Origin: Planctomycetes bacterium UBA2386
GTDB lineage: Bacteria > Planctomycetota > UBA1135 > UBA2386
NCBI GenBank assembly: GCA_002343845.1
Contig: DDSQ01000124.1
Location: 1,743 to 15,318, forward strand
DNA: 13,576 bases
Direction: 5' to 3'
In this document: positions 6,816 through 13,576 of the stretch, one piece after another
Position numbering within the stretch: the stretch's first letter is position 1
Layout: each line of letters starts with the position of its first letter
The notes under the pieces: model-generated
Told to the model about the DNA's origin: nothing
Database searches by the model: none
The model's input: only the letters and a program-made list of their open reading frames with translations
Made by a program: the position numbers and the translations under genes

Positions 6816-7658
6816 GTGACCGCGCAGATCCTCGATGGCAAGTCGTTGGCCGCCCAGATGCGGGCGCGGTTGCGCCCCGTTCGCGAAGCGCTCGGCAACC
6901 GCCCGATCCGCCTGGTGTCGATCGAGATCGGCCAGAACCCCGCCGCTGCCGTCTACGTGCGCAACCAGCAGCGCGCCGCCGCCGAAGTCGGGATCGCCAT
7001 GGACGTGCAGAACCTGCCGCTGGCGACGACCGAACGCGAACTGATCGCCACGATCCGATCGCTCGAAGCGCGGCCGGACGTCGCCGGCGTGATCGTGCAG
7101 CGGCCGCTGCCGCCGGGCATCGACCCACGCGCGGTGCAGTCCGCGATCGATCCGAAGAAGGACGTCGAGGGCATGCACCCGGCCAACATGGGCGCGATCC
7201 TCTATCGCGAGCCGCTGCTGCCGCCGTGCACCGCGGCGGCGGCACTGCAGCTGGTGCTGGCGACCGGCCGCGACCTGCGCGGCGCCGAGACGGTCGTCGT
7301 CGGCCACAGCGAGATCGTCGGCAAGCCGATCGCGATCCTGCTCCTGCACCGGCTGTCGACGGTCACCGTCTGCCACGTCGGCACGCGGCAGCTCGTCGAC
7401 CACACCCGCCGCGCCGACATCCTGATCGTCGCCGTCGGCAAGGCCGGGCTCGTGCACGGCGACATGATCAAGCCCGGCGCGTGCGTGATCGACGTCGGCA
7501 TCAACCAGGCCGCGGACGGCAGGATCGTCGGCGACGTCGACTTCGCGTCGGCGGCGGCGGTCGCCGGCCACCTGACGCCGGTGCCCGGCGGGGTCGGCCC
7601 GGTCACCGTGGCGATGCTGCTGCGCAACACGCTGCGGGCCGCCGGCGGCGACTGCTGA
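6816..7658 (+). CDS. folD: Methylenetetrahydrofolate dehydrogenase (FolD family), cyclohydrolase lysine replaced
   Basis: FolD normally oxidises 5,10-methylene-THF to methenyl-THF and hydrolyses that to 10-formyl-THF in one-carbon metabolism. The length (280) and the whole fold pattern are kept: IGQNPAAAVYV (38-48), VQRPLP (94-99), a Rossmann segment VVGHSEIVGKP (161-171), DILIVAVGKAG (201-211), VIDVGIN (224-230) and TPVPGGVGPVTVAMLLRNTL (254-273). However, the family motif YVxxKxK reads YVRNQQR (47-53), so the lysine equivalent to E. coli K54 is Gln51. KDVDG reads KDVEG (Glu118). The cyclohydrolase step may therefore be lost or slow. The start is GTG, 7 bases after a good GGGAGA ribosome site. 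It is the only plus-strand gene, divergent from the rhomboid gene and convergent with ccsA. Confidence 0.95.
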   Translation: MTAQILDGKSLAAQMRARLRPVREALGNRPIRLVSIEIGQNPAAAVYVRNQQRAAAEVGIAMDVQNLPLATTERELIATIRSLEARPDVAGVIVQRPLPPGIDPRAVQSAIDPKKDVEGMHPANMGAILYREPLLPPCTAAAALQLVLATGRDLRGAETVVVGHSEIVGKPIAILLLHRLSTVTVCHVGTRQLVDHTRRADILIVAVGKAGLVHGDMIKPGACVIDVGINQAADGRIVGDVDFASAAAVAGHLTPVPGGVGPVTVAMLLRNTLRAAGGDC

Positions 7659-7664
7659 GTCCGC

Positions 7665-9662
7665 TCACGCCTCCGCGGCGGCGGCGATGTCGGGCGTCGC
7701 CTTTCCGATCGGCGCCGGGTTCCTTCGCAGCATCACGTCGAGCGCGCCACCCAACAGGAACAGGCCGAGCGCGGTGTAGCTGAGCCAGACGCCGGTCAGC
7801 AGTTCGCTCGAGAACCCGTAGGCGTGCAGCCCGACGCCGAGCAGGTTGGTGTGGAACCACGAGAACACCACCACCATCCCGGTCGCGACCGACCACAGGA
7901 CGAACCCGGCGTCGCGCACCATCCCGCTCATGCGGGCGTGCAGCAGCGCGATCTGCGACAGGCAGATCAGCAGCGCCCCGTTCTCCTTCGGATCCCAGCC
8001 CCAGAACCGACCCCACGAGTCGTTCGCCCAGACGCCGCCGAGGATCGTGCCGACGACCGAGGTCGCGAGGCTGAAGCAGGTGACGCCGTAGGTCAGGCGC
8101 ACGATCGACTTCGCCAACGCGTCGTCGGGATGCGCGATCCGCAGCGCGCGCACGGCCACCCACGCGCAGCCGAGCAGGGCAGCAGCGGCACCGGCGGCGT
8201 AGCCGAGGTTCATGGTCGGCACGTGGATGGCGAGCCAGAAGTTGCTGAGCAGCACGGCCTGCAGCGGCCGCATCGTGTCCGCGCCGTCGGCGACTTCGAA
8301 CAAGCGCGCCAGCATGATCAGCAGCGCCCCGCAGAACGGCGCCAGCACCAGCGCGATGCGCCGCGCCAACACCCACTCGGCGATCACCAGCGTCACCGCA
8401 CCCGTACCGCCGATGAACAGGAACGTGTCGTAGAGCCGCGTGATCGGCGGATGGCCGGTGATCAGGCAGCGGATCCAGACGTCCGCCGTCAGCATGCCGA
8501 CGGCGCCAATCGAGACTGCCATCGACGCCCACCACAGCAGCTTGCTGCGCGGCAGGGCGCACGCGACCGCCGCGATCAGGAAGCCGAGCACGAACGTCAT
8601 CATGGCGTGGAAGTGCCAGTTCGCCCGGTAGTAGTACGACTCGAGCGCGAGGCGTTCGCCCTCGCCGCGCGCCGCCACCGCATCGACGACGCCCTCGCGG
8701 AACGCCTGCAGGTTCCGGACGCGGTCCGCCATCACCGGCCCACGCACGCCGCTCGCCAGCGACTCGAGCGACGCCAACTGCGGGGCCGACTCCGCGCCGC
8801 GCATGCGCTGGTCGGCGACCTCGCCGGGCCGCAGCCAGGCCGGCTCGGACTCGCGCGACGCTGACGGCGGCAACAGCGCCGGTCCGTCGTCGCGCGACAC
8901 CGCATCGGTCAACCACGCCAGCAGACGGTCCAGGTTGCCGTACTTCGCATCCTGGAAGTTCTCGCCCGCCTCCCGCACCAGTTCGCGGAACGGCACGACG
9001 TCGCGCAGCAGGCGCGCGAGCGTGATCGTCTCGTCCCCGCCGAACACCGCCCGCAGGCGATCGCCGTCCAACTTCAGATCCGCGTGCAGCGTCAGCATCT
9101 GCATGTGCAGTCGGTGGTAGACGATCAACTGCTGGTACAGCTTCAGCAGGTGCGACTCGACCGGGCTCTGCGTGGAGACGTGCTTCTCGCGGATCGGCTC
9201 GACCAGCTCGACGAGCTTCTCGCCGGTGGTCATCAGCTTCGCGTACGGCAGGTACTCGAAGCCCTGCGTCTGGCCGCCGTGCTGGTAACCAAGGGCCGAC
9301 AGCACGCCGACGTTCTCGATGCGGAACAACGGGTAGCGCGCCGCCTGCTCGGGGAAGCACCAGACGTCGAGCAACCACTCGGTCGGCGACAGCTTGACCT
9401 CGCGGTCGATGCCGCGCTCGTCAGTGGCAACGAACTGCACGTCGCGCCGGCCGTGCACCGCGTAGAGCGTCGATGCCGCGAGCGTCGAGAACGGCATCAC
9501 GCGCCCGTCCTTCTGCACCGGCAAGGTGCCGAACGAGGTCACGAACTCGGCGGGCCACGGCTCCGTGCGTTCCAACGCACCATCGAGGCGTGGCGCCGTG
9601 CGGCTGCAGGCGACGAGCAACAAGAGACCGGTGAGCCAGGCGCAGCGAAGGATCGGGTTCAT
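7665..9662 (-). CDS. ccsA: Cytochrome c biogenesis protein CcsA (System II) with large N-terminal extension
   Basis: CcsA is the haem-handling half of the CcsBA synthase that attaches haem to apocytochromes c outside the membrane. The C-terminal half (about 345-645) has many membrane helices and the WWD haem motif, WGRFWGWDPKENGALL at 550-565. Histidines that could ligate haem are H404 (GHPPITRLYDT), H480 (WLAIHVP) and H613 (GVGLHAYGF). The first 340 residues form an extracytoplasmic domain carrying LPVQKDGRVMPFSTLA (47-62), a pattern I associate with the extended CcsA proteins of Bacteroidetes and planctomycetes. The N-terminus itself looks like a lipoprotein signal, with LLVAC ending at Cys19. 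The gene starts 10 bases after the resB stop, without a clear ribosome site, and ends 6 bases from convergent folD. Confidence 0.94.
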   Translation of the reverse strand: MNPILRCAWLTGLLLLVACSRTAPRLDGALERTEPWPAEFVTSFGTLPVQKDGRVMPFSTLAASTLYAVHGRRDVQFVATDERGIDREVKLSPTEWLLDVWCFPEQAARYPLFRIENVGVLSALGYQHGGQTQGFEYLPYAKLMTTGEKLVELVEPIREKHVSTQSPVESHLLKLYQQLIVYHRLHMQMLTLHADLKLDGDRLRAVFGGDETITLARLLRDVVPFRELVREAGENFQDAKYGNLDRLLAWLTDAVSRDDGPALLPPSASRESEPAWLRPGEVADQRMRGAESAPQLASLESLASGVRGPVMADRVRNLQAFREGVVDAVAARGEGERLALESYYYRANWHFHAMMTFVLGFLIAAVACALPRSKLLWWASMAVSIGAVGMLTADVWIRCLITGHPPITRLYDTFLFIGGTGAVTLVIAEWVLARRIALVLAPFCGALLIMLARLFEVADGADTMRPLQAVLLSNFWLAIHVPTMNLGYAAGAAAALLGCAWVAVRALRIAHPDDALAKSIVRLTYGVTCFSLATSVVGTILGGVWANDSWGRFWGWDPKENGALLICLSQIALLHARMSGMVRDAGFVLWSVATGMVVVFSWFHTNLLGVGLHAYGFSSELLTGVWLSYTALGLFLLGGALDVMLRRNPAPIGKATPDIAAAAEA

Positions 9663-9672
9663 GGATCGGCGC

Positions 9673-10983
9673 TCAGTTGGTCAGGGCAGTGCGCGTCGAC
9701 GACGACAGGAACCGCCACAGCTTCATCGCGAAGTGGATCAGGAGACCGCCGGCGATCACCCAGCAGGCGATCTTCGGCCAGGTGTCGGACGGGTTGGCGG
9801 CGACCTCGAACACCGAGTACCACGGCGGTCCGAGCGGTTGCCCGCCGGGCCCTTGTGGCCCCCACCCGCTCTGGAACAGCACGTAGCCGTCGCGACGCAG
9901 CGGGTAGTTCATGAAGATCTGCGCCTCCTGCTGCGAACGGCCGTCGTCCGCCGTCACGAAGCTGCGGAAGTCCATTGGCGAGATCGTGCCGGGGTGGTCG
10001 CGCTTCTGGAACTTGTCGAGGCGAACGGTGAACGGCAGGTCGCGGGTGACGCGCCGCAGCTCGAGGCCGTAGCGCTGGCCACGCACCTCGAACGAGAACG
10101 GGTAGCGGGTCTTGTCGAAGTGCTCGTCCCGTCGCGACCGCAGGATCGCCTCGATCGCCGCCTGGCCTTCGGCGTGGATCGTCACGTAGCAGCCGCTCAA
10201 TTCGGCCTCGGACAACGGCTGCACGCCGGGAGGCCAGGGGACCGACTCGAGGTAGATGCCGTCGACGACCGGCATCAGCGTCTTCACCATCGGCCCCTTC
10301 GGCAGCGCGCGCGAGTGGTCGATCCAGTGGTGCACCTGGATGCGGAACGGCAGGTCTTCGCCGGTCAAGGCGACGACGCCCCGCCGCGCGCCCCACAACT
10401 GGTGCTCGGGCACGACGCGTTCCTCGATCATGTCGCCACGATCGATCAGCACGGCCAACTCGTCGTCGTGCGCACTCGAGTATCGCGACGTCACGTACTG
10501 ACGATTCGGATGGAGGTTTCCGTCGGGCGGCGTCTCGAACACGCCGAGCATGCCGGCGTGACTGAACGACATCTTCACGAAGCCGGCGGCGAGCAGCATC
10601 AGCATGCCGGCGTGCGTGACCAGGATGCCGACGTTGCGCCAGCTCCATCGCAGCCGCAGCACGCCTCCGACGATCAGGTTGACCGCGAGCAGCGCAAGGA
10701 GCGGCACTGCACCCGGCAGTGGGATGCGCAGCGCCCAGGGCTGGTTGTTCGCGTCGGGCCACAGCGGCGTGCCCCACACCGAGATCGGCAGCTCCCCGAT
10801 CACGTACCACGACTCGAAGTACTCGCGCTGCACGTCGTGGATGCTGTTCGTCGATTGCGCGAACGTGCCGAGCAGAGTCAGCAGCGCCAGCAGCAGCAGG
10901 ATCCAGACCGCGAGCCGCATCGACCCGAGGAAGCCGAGGATGGCGCCGAGCACGGTTCGGCCGCCCGAGGGCATGGTGGTCAT
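9673..10983 (-). CDS. resB: ResB/CcsB (Ccs1) cytochrome c biogenesis protein
   Basis: This is the partner of CcsA in System II cytochrome c maturation. It is proposed to keep apocytochromes reduced and to deliver haem with CcsA. The 436-residue protein has a first helix with the family signature LGSMRLAVWILL and then LLGTFAQ (about 19-43). Helices follow at about 92-110 and 117-136, then a large extracytoplasmic domain (about 140-395) and a last helix near 398-415 (IACWVIAGGLLIHFAMKL). DGYVLFQSGWGPQ just before that helix is typical of the family. His124 and the histidine of the last helix are candidate haem ligands. Its ATG overlaps the stop of the upstream lipoprotein gene (ATGA), so the two are translationally coupled. 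A second in-frame ATG at 10974 is possible. ccsA follows after 10 bases. Confidence 0.94.
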   Translation of the reverse strand: MTTMPSGGRTVLGAILGFLGSMRLAVWILLLLALLTLLGTFAQSTNSIHDVQREYFESWYVIGELPISVWGTPLWPDANNQPWALRIPLPGAVPLLALLAVNLIVGGVLRLRWSWRNVGILVTHAGMLMLLAAGFVKMSFSHAGMLGVFETPPDGNLHPNRQYVTSRYSSAHDDELAVLIDRGDMIEERVVPEHQLWGARRGVVALTGEDLPFRIQVHHWIDHSRALPKGPMVKTLMPVVDGIYLESVPWPPGVQPLSEAELSGCYVTIHAEGQAAIEAILRSRRDEHFDKTRYPFSFEVRGQRYGLELRRVTRDLPFTVRLDKFQKRDHPGTISPMDFRSFVTADDGRSQQEAQIFMNYPLRRDGYVLFQSGWGPQGPGGQPLGPPWYSVFEVAANPSDTWPKIACWVIAGGLLIHFAMKLWRFLSSSTRTALTN

Positions 10984-12122
10984 GGCGCCCTCCGAACGGT
11001 GGCGCAGAAGGCGCGGAAGGCGTCGATCTGGGCCGCGGTGTCGTCGGCGCGGCCGACCAGCTTGGCGAACACGACGGCACTGCCATCCTGCAACGCCGCG
11101 ACCAGCATGCGGGCGCCTGGCATCTGCTTGCCGGTCATGCTGCGGAAGTCACCCGCCTGGTCGAGCAGCACGGCTTGCCCGCCGAGCATCGACACTGTCG
11201 GCAGGGCGGCCATGCCCGCAGCGTCCATCGGCCCCTGCCCCATCTCGCCGCGCCAGATGTCGACGTTCTGCTGCAGCGTGCCGCCGATCTGGCTGACGTA
11301 CACCTCGCCATCCTGGCCGAACGTGTGGTGCAGCGGCCGGGCCGAGCCCGCCTTGGCTGTCCAGGCAGCAGGCACGTCGGCGGCGAACGGCGACGACGCC
11401 GAAGCGGACGCAGGTGTCGCGTGCGCGCTGCCGGCCGTGCCGGCCGCGCCGCCCGGAGCCTTCCCGGTCGGCGGATGATCGGGCGGCATCGCTTGTCCCT
11501 CCTGGATCGGCGGCGCGTGCGGATCGGGGCTGGCCGACGCCGAGCGCAGCGTCTTGGCGATGGCCAGGAACTGCTCCCGGTAGCGGTCGACCACCGACTC
11601 CGGTCCGGTGAACTTCAGCGACGTCACCTGCTCGCCGTCGGCGTAGAACGCGATCAGGCCCGCGTAGCCCGGCTTGCCGCTGAACGTGCCGCGCAGTTCG
11701 GCGAGACGACCGGGCCGCCCCGCCAGTTCGACCACCGTCAACGCCTCGGGCGCCGGCGCCTCGGCCGCGCCGAACTGATCGACGTACCAACGCTTCAGGT
11801 TGCCGGCGACGCCCCCGCCGACGCCGACCGTCAGGTAGAGATCGGCCTCGGGCGCGCCCTCGATCGCCCACACCGCATCGCGGAACTGCGCCGACGGCCG
11901 CGTTGCGAATCCGGCCGGCAGTTCGGCGACCCACACCTTGGGTCCGCCCGCGGCGGTCTTCTTCGGCACGCCGAGTCGCACGTCGACCGGCGCCTTCCAC
12001 TCGGTGGGGCGCTGGTCCTTCGGCAGGCGCACGGGCGGCCCGAACTCCGCCGCGGACGGTGGGCCGCAGGCCGCCAGTACGGCCAGCGGAAGCAGCAGCG
12101 AAAACCTGGGAATGCACGTCAT
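10980..12122 (-). CDS. Lipoprotein with two related domains, function unknown
   Basis: This 380-residue protein has a lipoprotein signal: LAVLAAC with the lipid-accepting Cys19. Two similar domains, about 65-193 and 248-378, are separated by a low-complexity Ala/Pro/Ser/Gly linker (about 195-247). The matches are LPAGFATRPSAQFRDAVWAI against VPAAWTAKAGSARPLHHTF, GGGVAGNLKRWYVDQFG against GGTLQQNVDIWRGEMGQ, and closing segments ending in a helix (YREQFLAIAKTLR against IDAFRAFCATVR). The N-W/Y-RW pattern resembles a single-domain family that I have seen in planctomycetes and Verrucomicrobia, also of unknown role. The gene overlaps resB by four bases, which ties it to cytochrome c maturation. 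It follows the polyprenyl synthase gene after 49 bases that contain a motif shared with folD. A haem- or apocytochrome-related role is only an inference. Confidence 0.9.
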   Translation of the reverse strand: MTCIPRFSLLLPLAVLAACGPPSAAEFGPPVRLPKDQRPTEWKAPVDVRLGVPKKTAAGGPKVWVAELPAGFATRPSAQFRDAVWAIEGAPEADLYLTVGVGGGVAGNLKRWYVDQFGAAEAPAPEALTVVELAGRPGRLAELRGTFSGKPGYAGLIAFYADGEQVTSLKFTGPESVVDRYREQFLAIAKTLRSASASPDPHAPPIQEGQAMPPDHPPTGKAPGGAAGTAGSAHATPASASASSPFAADVPAAWTAKAGSARPLHHTFGQDGEVYVSQIGGTLQQNVDIWRGEMGQGPMDAAGMAALPTVSMLGGQAVLLDQAGDFRSMTGKQMPGARMLVAALQDGSAVVFAKLVGRADDTAAQIDAFRAFCATVRRAP

Positions 12123-12143
12123 GCTTGGGTCTCGAAGCGGCGG

Positions 12144-12160
12144 GCGTCGGAGGATAACGG
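12144..12160 (-). promoter_or_regulatory. Candidate promoter or operator motif upstream of the lipoprotein gene
   Basis: On the minus strand the sequence CCGTTATCCTCCGACGC begins 38 bases before the ATG at 12122. It matches the site before folD (CCGTTATCTTTCGGCGC) at 14 of 17 positions and at almost the same distance from the start codon. It occupies the only sizeable gap inside the tatA-to-ccsA run, so it may mark a separate promoter for the lipoprotein-resB-ccsA set. No strong -35 element is visible. Confidence 0.35.
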
Positions 12161-12171
12161 ACGGCTGCCGG

Positions 12172-13167
12172 TCACAGGCGCCGAGTCACCACGTACCCGG
12201 CGAGTTGGTGCAGCGCGTCGCGCGCAGGGCCCGGAGGCAGGGACGACAACGATGCCTGCGCCTTGCCGATGCGGCGCTGCGCCTCTTCCATCGCGTAGGC
12301 GATCGCGTGCTCGAGCGCGAACTCGGCGCGCAGCCGGCGCACGCCTTCCGCCTCGGAACGCCCGAGCAGCGCGCGCAGTCGTTCGCCTTCGGCTGGACCA
12401 CGCTGCAACAGCCAGAGCAGCGGCAACGTGATCTTGCCCTTGGCGAGGTCGGTGCCCAGCGACTTGCCGACGACGTGTTCGTCGCCGTCGAGGTCGAGGC
12501 AGTCGTCGACGATCTGGAAGGCGATGCCGAGTTCGAGCCCGTACTCCTCCAGCGCCCGCAGTCGGCCCTCGGAGCCGCCGGCATAATGGCCGCCGAGCCG
12601 GCAGGCCGCGGCGTAGAGACTCGCCGTCTTCTCGGCGATCACCTGGAAGTAGCGGGCCTCGGTCCACGCGAAGTCGAACCGATGCAGGACCTGCGTGATC
12701 TCGCCCTGGCAGATCACGCGCACGGTCTCGGCCAGCCAGCGCGCGGCCGTGGGGTCGGGCAACTGCACGGCCATGTGGAAGGCCTTGGCGTAGACATAGT
12801 CGCCGAGCAGCACTGCGACCTCGACCCCGCTCATCTGGTTGACGGTCGGGATGCGGCGGCGCAACGACGCGTCGTCGAGCACGTCGTCGTGCACCAGCGT
12901 GGCGGTGTGCAGCAGTTCGACGACCTTGGCGACGGTGACGACGTCGTCGCCGAGGCTGCCGCCGTGCGTGGCGCCGCGCACCGCCATGCCGGCGAGGAAC
13001 GCCAGCATCGGGCGCAGCTGCTTGCCGCGGAATCCGGCGACGTGCTCGACCAGGGGCAGCATCTCGCGGTGGCCGGGCGCCAGGTCGAGCGCGAGCTCAC
13101 GGTTGAGCCGGTCGAGCTGCGGCCGAACCAGGGCCACCAGATCCTGGAGCGGCAACGTCTCGGTCAC
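12172..13167 (-). CDS. Trans-polyprenyl diphosphate synthase (quinone side chain)
   Basis: This enzyme condenses isopentenyl diphosphate onto an allylic primer to build the long isoprenoid tail of respiratory quinone. The 331 residues carry GKQLRP (48-53), the first aspartate-rich motif DDVLD (94-98) followed by RRR, KT at 180-181, and the second motif DDCLD (221-225) followed by GKSLGTDLAKGKITLP. The residue five places before the first Asp is Ala89, not a bulky aromatic, which fits a long-chain product (heptaprenyl to nonaprenyl type) rather than farnesyl or geranylgeranyl. The exact chain length cannot be read from the sequence. The start is GTG at 13167, overlapping the tatA stop (GTGA), so translation is coupled. 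It is homologous to E. coli IspB and Bacillus HepT. Confidence 0.93.
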   Translation of the reverse strand: MTETLPLQDLVALVRPQLDRLNRELALDLAPGHREMLPLVEHVAGFRGKQLRPMLAFLAGMAVRGATHGGSLGDDVVTVAKVVELLHTATLVHDDVLDDASLRRRIPTVNQMSGVEVAVLLGDYVYAKAFHMAVQLPDPTAARWLAETVRVICQGEITQVLHRFDFAWTEARYFQVIAEKTASLYAAACRLGGHYAGGSEGRLRALEEYGLELGIAFQIVDDCLDLDGDEHVVGKSLGTDLAKGKITLPLLWLLQRGPAEGERLRALLGRSEAEGVRRLRAEFALEHAIAYAMEEAQRRIGKAQASLSSLPPGPARDALHQLAGYVVTRRL

Positions 13168-13370
13168 CGTCCGGTCCCGTCGTTGGGTTCGTTGCCGCGC
13201 GCCGGCGGGCTGCTGCCGTCGCCGGGCTTGTTGCCGTCCTTGAGGCCGCGCTTGAACTCGGTGATGCCCGAGCCGAGCGACCGCGCCATGCCGGGCAGCC
13301 GGTTGCCGAACAGGAGCAGGACCACCACCAGGATGGCGATGATCTCCCAGGTGCTCAACATTGCGATCAT
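13164..13370 (-). CDS. tatA: Sec-independent (Tat) translocase subunit TatA
   Basis: TatA forms the protein-conducting assembly of the twin-arginine pathway, which exports folded proteins such as cofactor-containing redox enzymes. The 68-residue product has one N-terminal membrane helix (about 7-21) with a polar Glu near its start (STWEIIAILVVVLLLFG). The hinge FGNRLP and the amphipathic helix MARSLGSGITEFKRGLKDG follow, then a polar Gly/Pro-rich tail. FG plus LP plus FKRG is the TatA/E signature. I chose ATG 13370 because GAGG lies 7 bases upstream. An in-frame ATG at 13361 is also possible, and one at 13403 would add 11 residues unlike the family. The gene is first in the run with the polyprenyl synthase. 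No tatC is in the window. Confidence 0.93.
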   Translation of the reverse strand: MIAMLSTWEIIAILVVVLLLFGNRLPGMARSLGSGITEFKRGLKDGNKPGDGSSPPARGNEPNDGTGR

Positions 13371-13446
13371 GGACGAACCTCGAAGCCGCGGATCATCGCC
13401 CACGTTCTCGGGCTTTGCCAGGGCGACTTGCGGTCAACGCCGAGCC

Positions 13447-13470
13447 CGGGCCGGTCTTTCCGCCGGCCTG
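13447..13470 (-). terminator. Hairpin between the edge gene and tatA
   Basis: An 8-pair stem (with one G-T pair) is formed by 13447-13454 and 13463-13470 around an 8-base loop. It lies six bases downstream of the stop of the right-edge gene and upstream of tatA. No run of T follows on the minus strand, so an intrinsic terminator is only weakly supported. It could equally be chance pairing in GC-rich DNA. Confidence 0.25.
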
Positions 13471-13475
13471 CGCCT

Positions 13476-13576
13476 TCACGCGCTAGGCCCGGTGGCATCC
13501 TGCTGCTGCAGCCAACGCTGCCACGCGGCCGGCTCGTCGCCGAGGTCCTGACCGACCAGGCGGGTGAGGTTGTGGT
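13476..13576 (-). CDS. C-terminal end of an unidentified protein, possibly HEAT-repeat type
   Basis: A frame enters from the right edge on the minus strand and stops at 13476, giving 32 complete codons: HNLTRLVGQDLGDEPAAW, then QRWLQQQDATGPSA. The pattern L(T/V)GQDxGxxPxAWxxW is a C-terminal signature I associate with HEAT-repeat proteins of planctomycetes, which often end this way. The frame has no internal stop, and its composition fits its neighbours. The rest of the gene is outside the window, so function cannot be assigned. It precedes tatA by 105 bases that contain a weak hairpin and no other gene. Confidence 0.6.
   Translation of the reverse strand, partial: HNLTRLVGQDLGDEPAAWQRWLQQQDATGPSA

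Noticed and set aside
7659..7664. A possible bidirectional terminator between convergent folD and ccsA
   Set aside because: Only 6 bases separate the stop codons and no clear hairpin with a T tract is visible there. Termination signals, if any, would lie inside the opposing gene.
6026..7783. A 585-codon plus-strand frame overlapping the rhomboid gene and folD
   Set aside because: It overlaps folD in a different frame and the rhomboid gene antisense. The translated sequence is low-complexity Arg/Ala/Pro.
7603..9378. A 591-codon minus-strand frame inside ccsA
   Set aside because: It shares the strand with ccsA but in another frame, giving an Arg-rich product. The ccsA frame holds the WWD motif and membrane helices.
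9526..11478. A 650-codon plus-strand open frame across resB and the ccsA start
   Set aside because: It runs antisense to two well-supported genes, is Arg/His/Gln-rich and has no recognisable domain. It is expected in GC-rich DNA.
11938..13551. A 537-codon plus-strand frame antisense to the polyprenyl synthase and tatA
   Set aside because: Both minus-strand genes have unambiguous motifs. The antisense product has none.

Overview
The window looks like a metagenomic contig made of two unrelated pieces. Positions 1 to about 2400 carry a betaproteobacterial operon on the minus strand: the 3' part of a SPOR-domain (DedD-like) gene, cvpA, purF and the first 30 codons of metZ. This order, the E. coli-type PurF and the protein sequences fit a Rhodocyclales-like betaproteobacterium. 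Positions from about 2404 to the end are more GC-rich. They encode proteins that look planctomycetal: a SerRS with a TLNNT motif, a rhomboid protease with a C-terminal tail, CcsA with an extra N-terminal domain, a large secreted hypothetical protein, and a protein C-terminus of the LTGQD..DPAAW type seen in HEAT-repeat proteins. The join falls in a 33-base GGTGGC/GGC repeat that encodes a polyproline linker. I consider an assembly chimera the most likely explanation and a real transfer less likely.

Layout of the right-hand piece. Reading leftward on the minus strand from 6757 are a rhomboid protease, a 705-residue exported protein of unknown function, and serS. Divergent from the rhomboid gene, folD lies on the plus strand (6816-7658). 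It converges with ccsA, with 6 bases between the two stop codons. A second minus-strand run comes from the right edge: the end of an unidentified gene, tatA, a trans-polyprenyl diphosphate synthase (GTG start overlapping the tatA stop), a lipoprotein with two related domains, resB/ccs1 (ATGA overlap) and ccsA.

Function. The left piece belongs to purine and methionine synthesis. The right-hand run fits together as support for a respiratory membrane: Tat export, quinone side-chain synthesis, and System II haem delivery and cytochrome c assembly, with an unknown lipoprotein translated together with the haem-delivery pair. The other genes are housekeeping (serS, folD) or membrane/envelope genes.

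I saw no rRNA, tRNA, CRISPR array, insertion sequence or phage gene. No obviously new multi-gene system is visible. The best leads are the contig junction, a FolD lacking the usual cyclohydrolase lysine, a 17-base motif shared upstream of folD and the lipoprotein gene at nearly identical distances from their starts, and the tandem-domain lipoprotein. Coding density is very high and no stretch above 300 bases lacks a gene.
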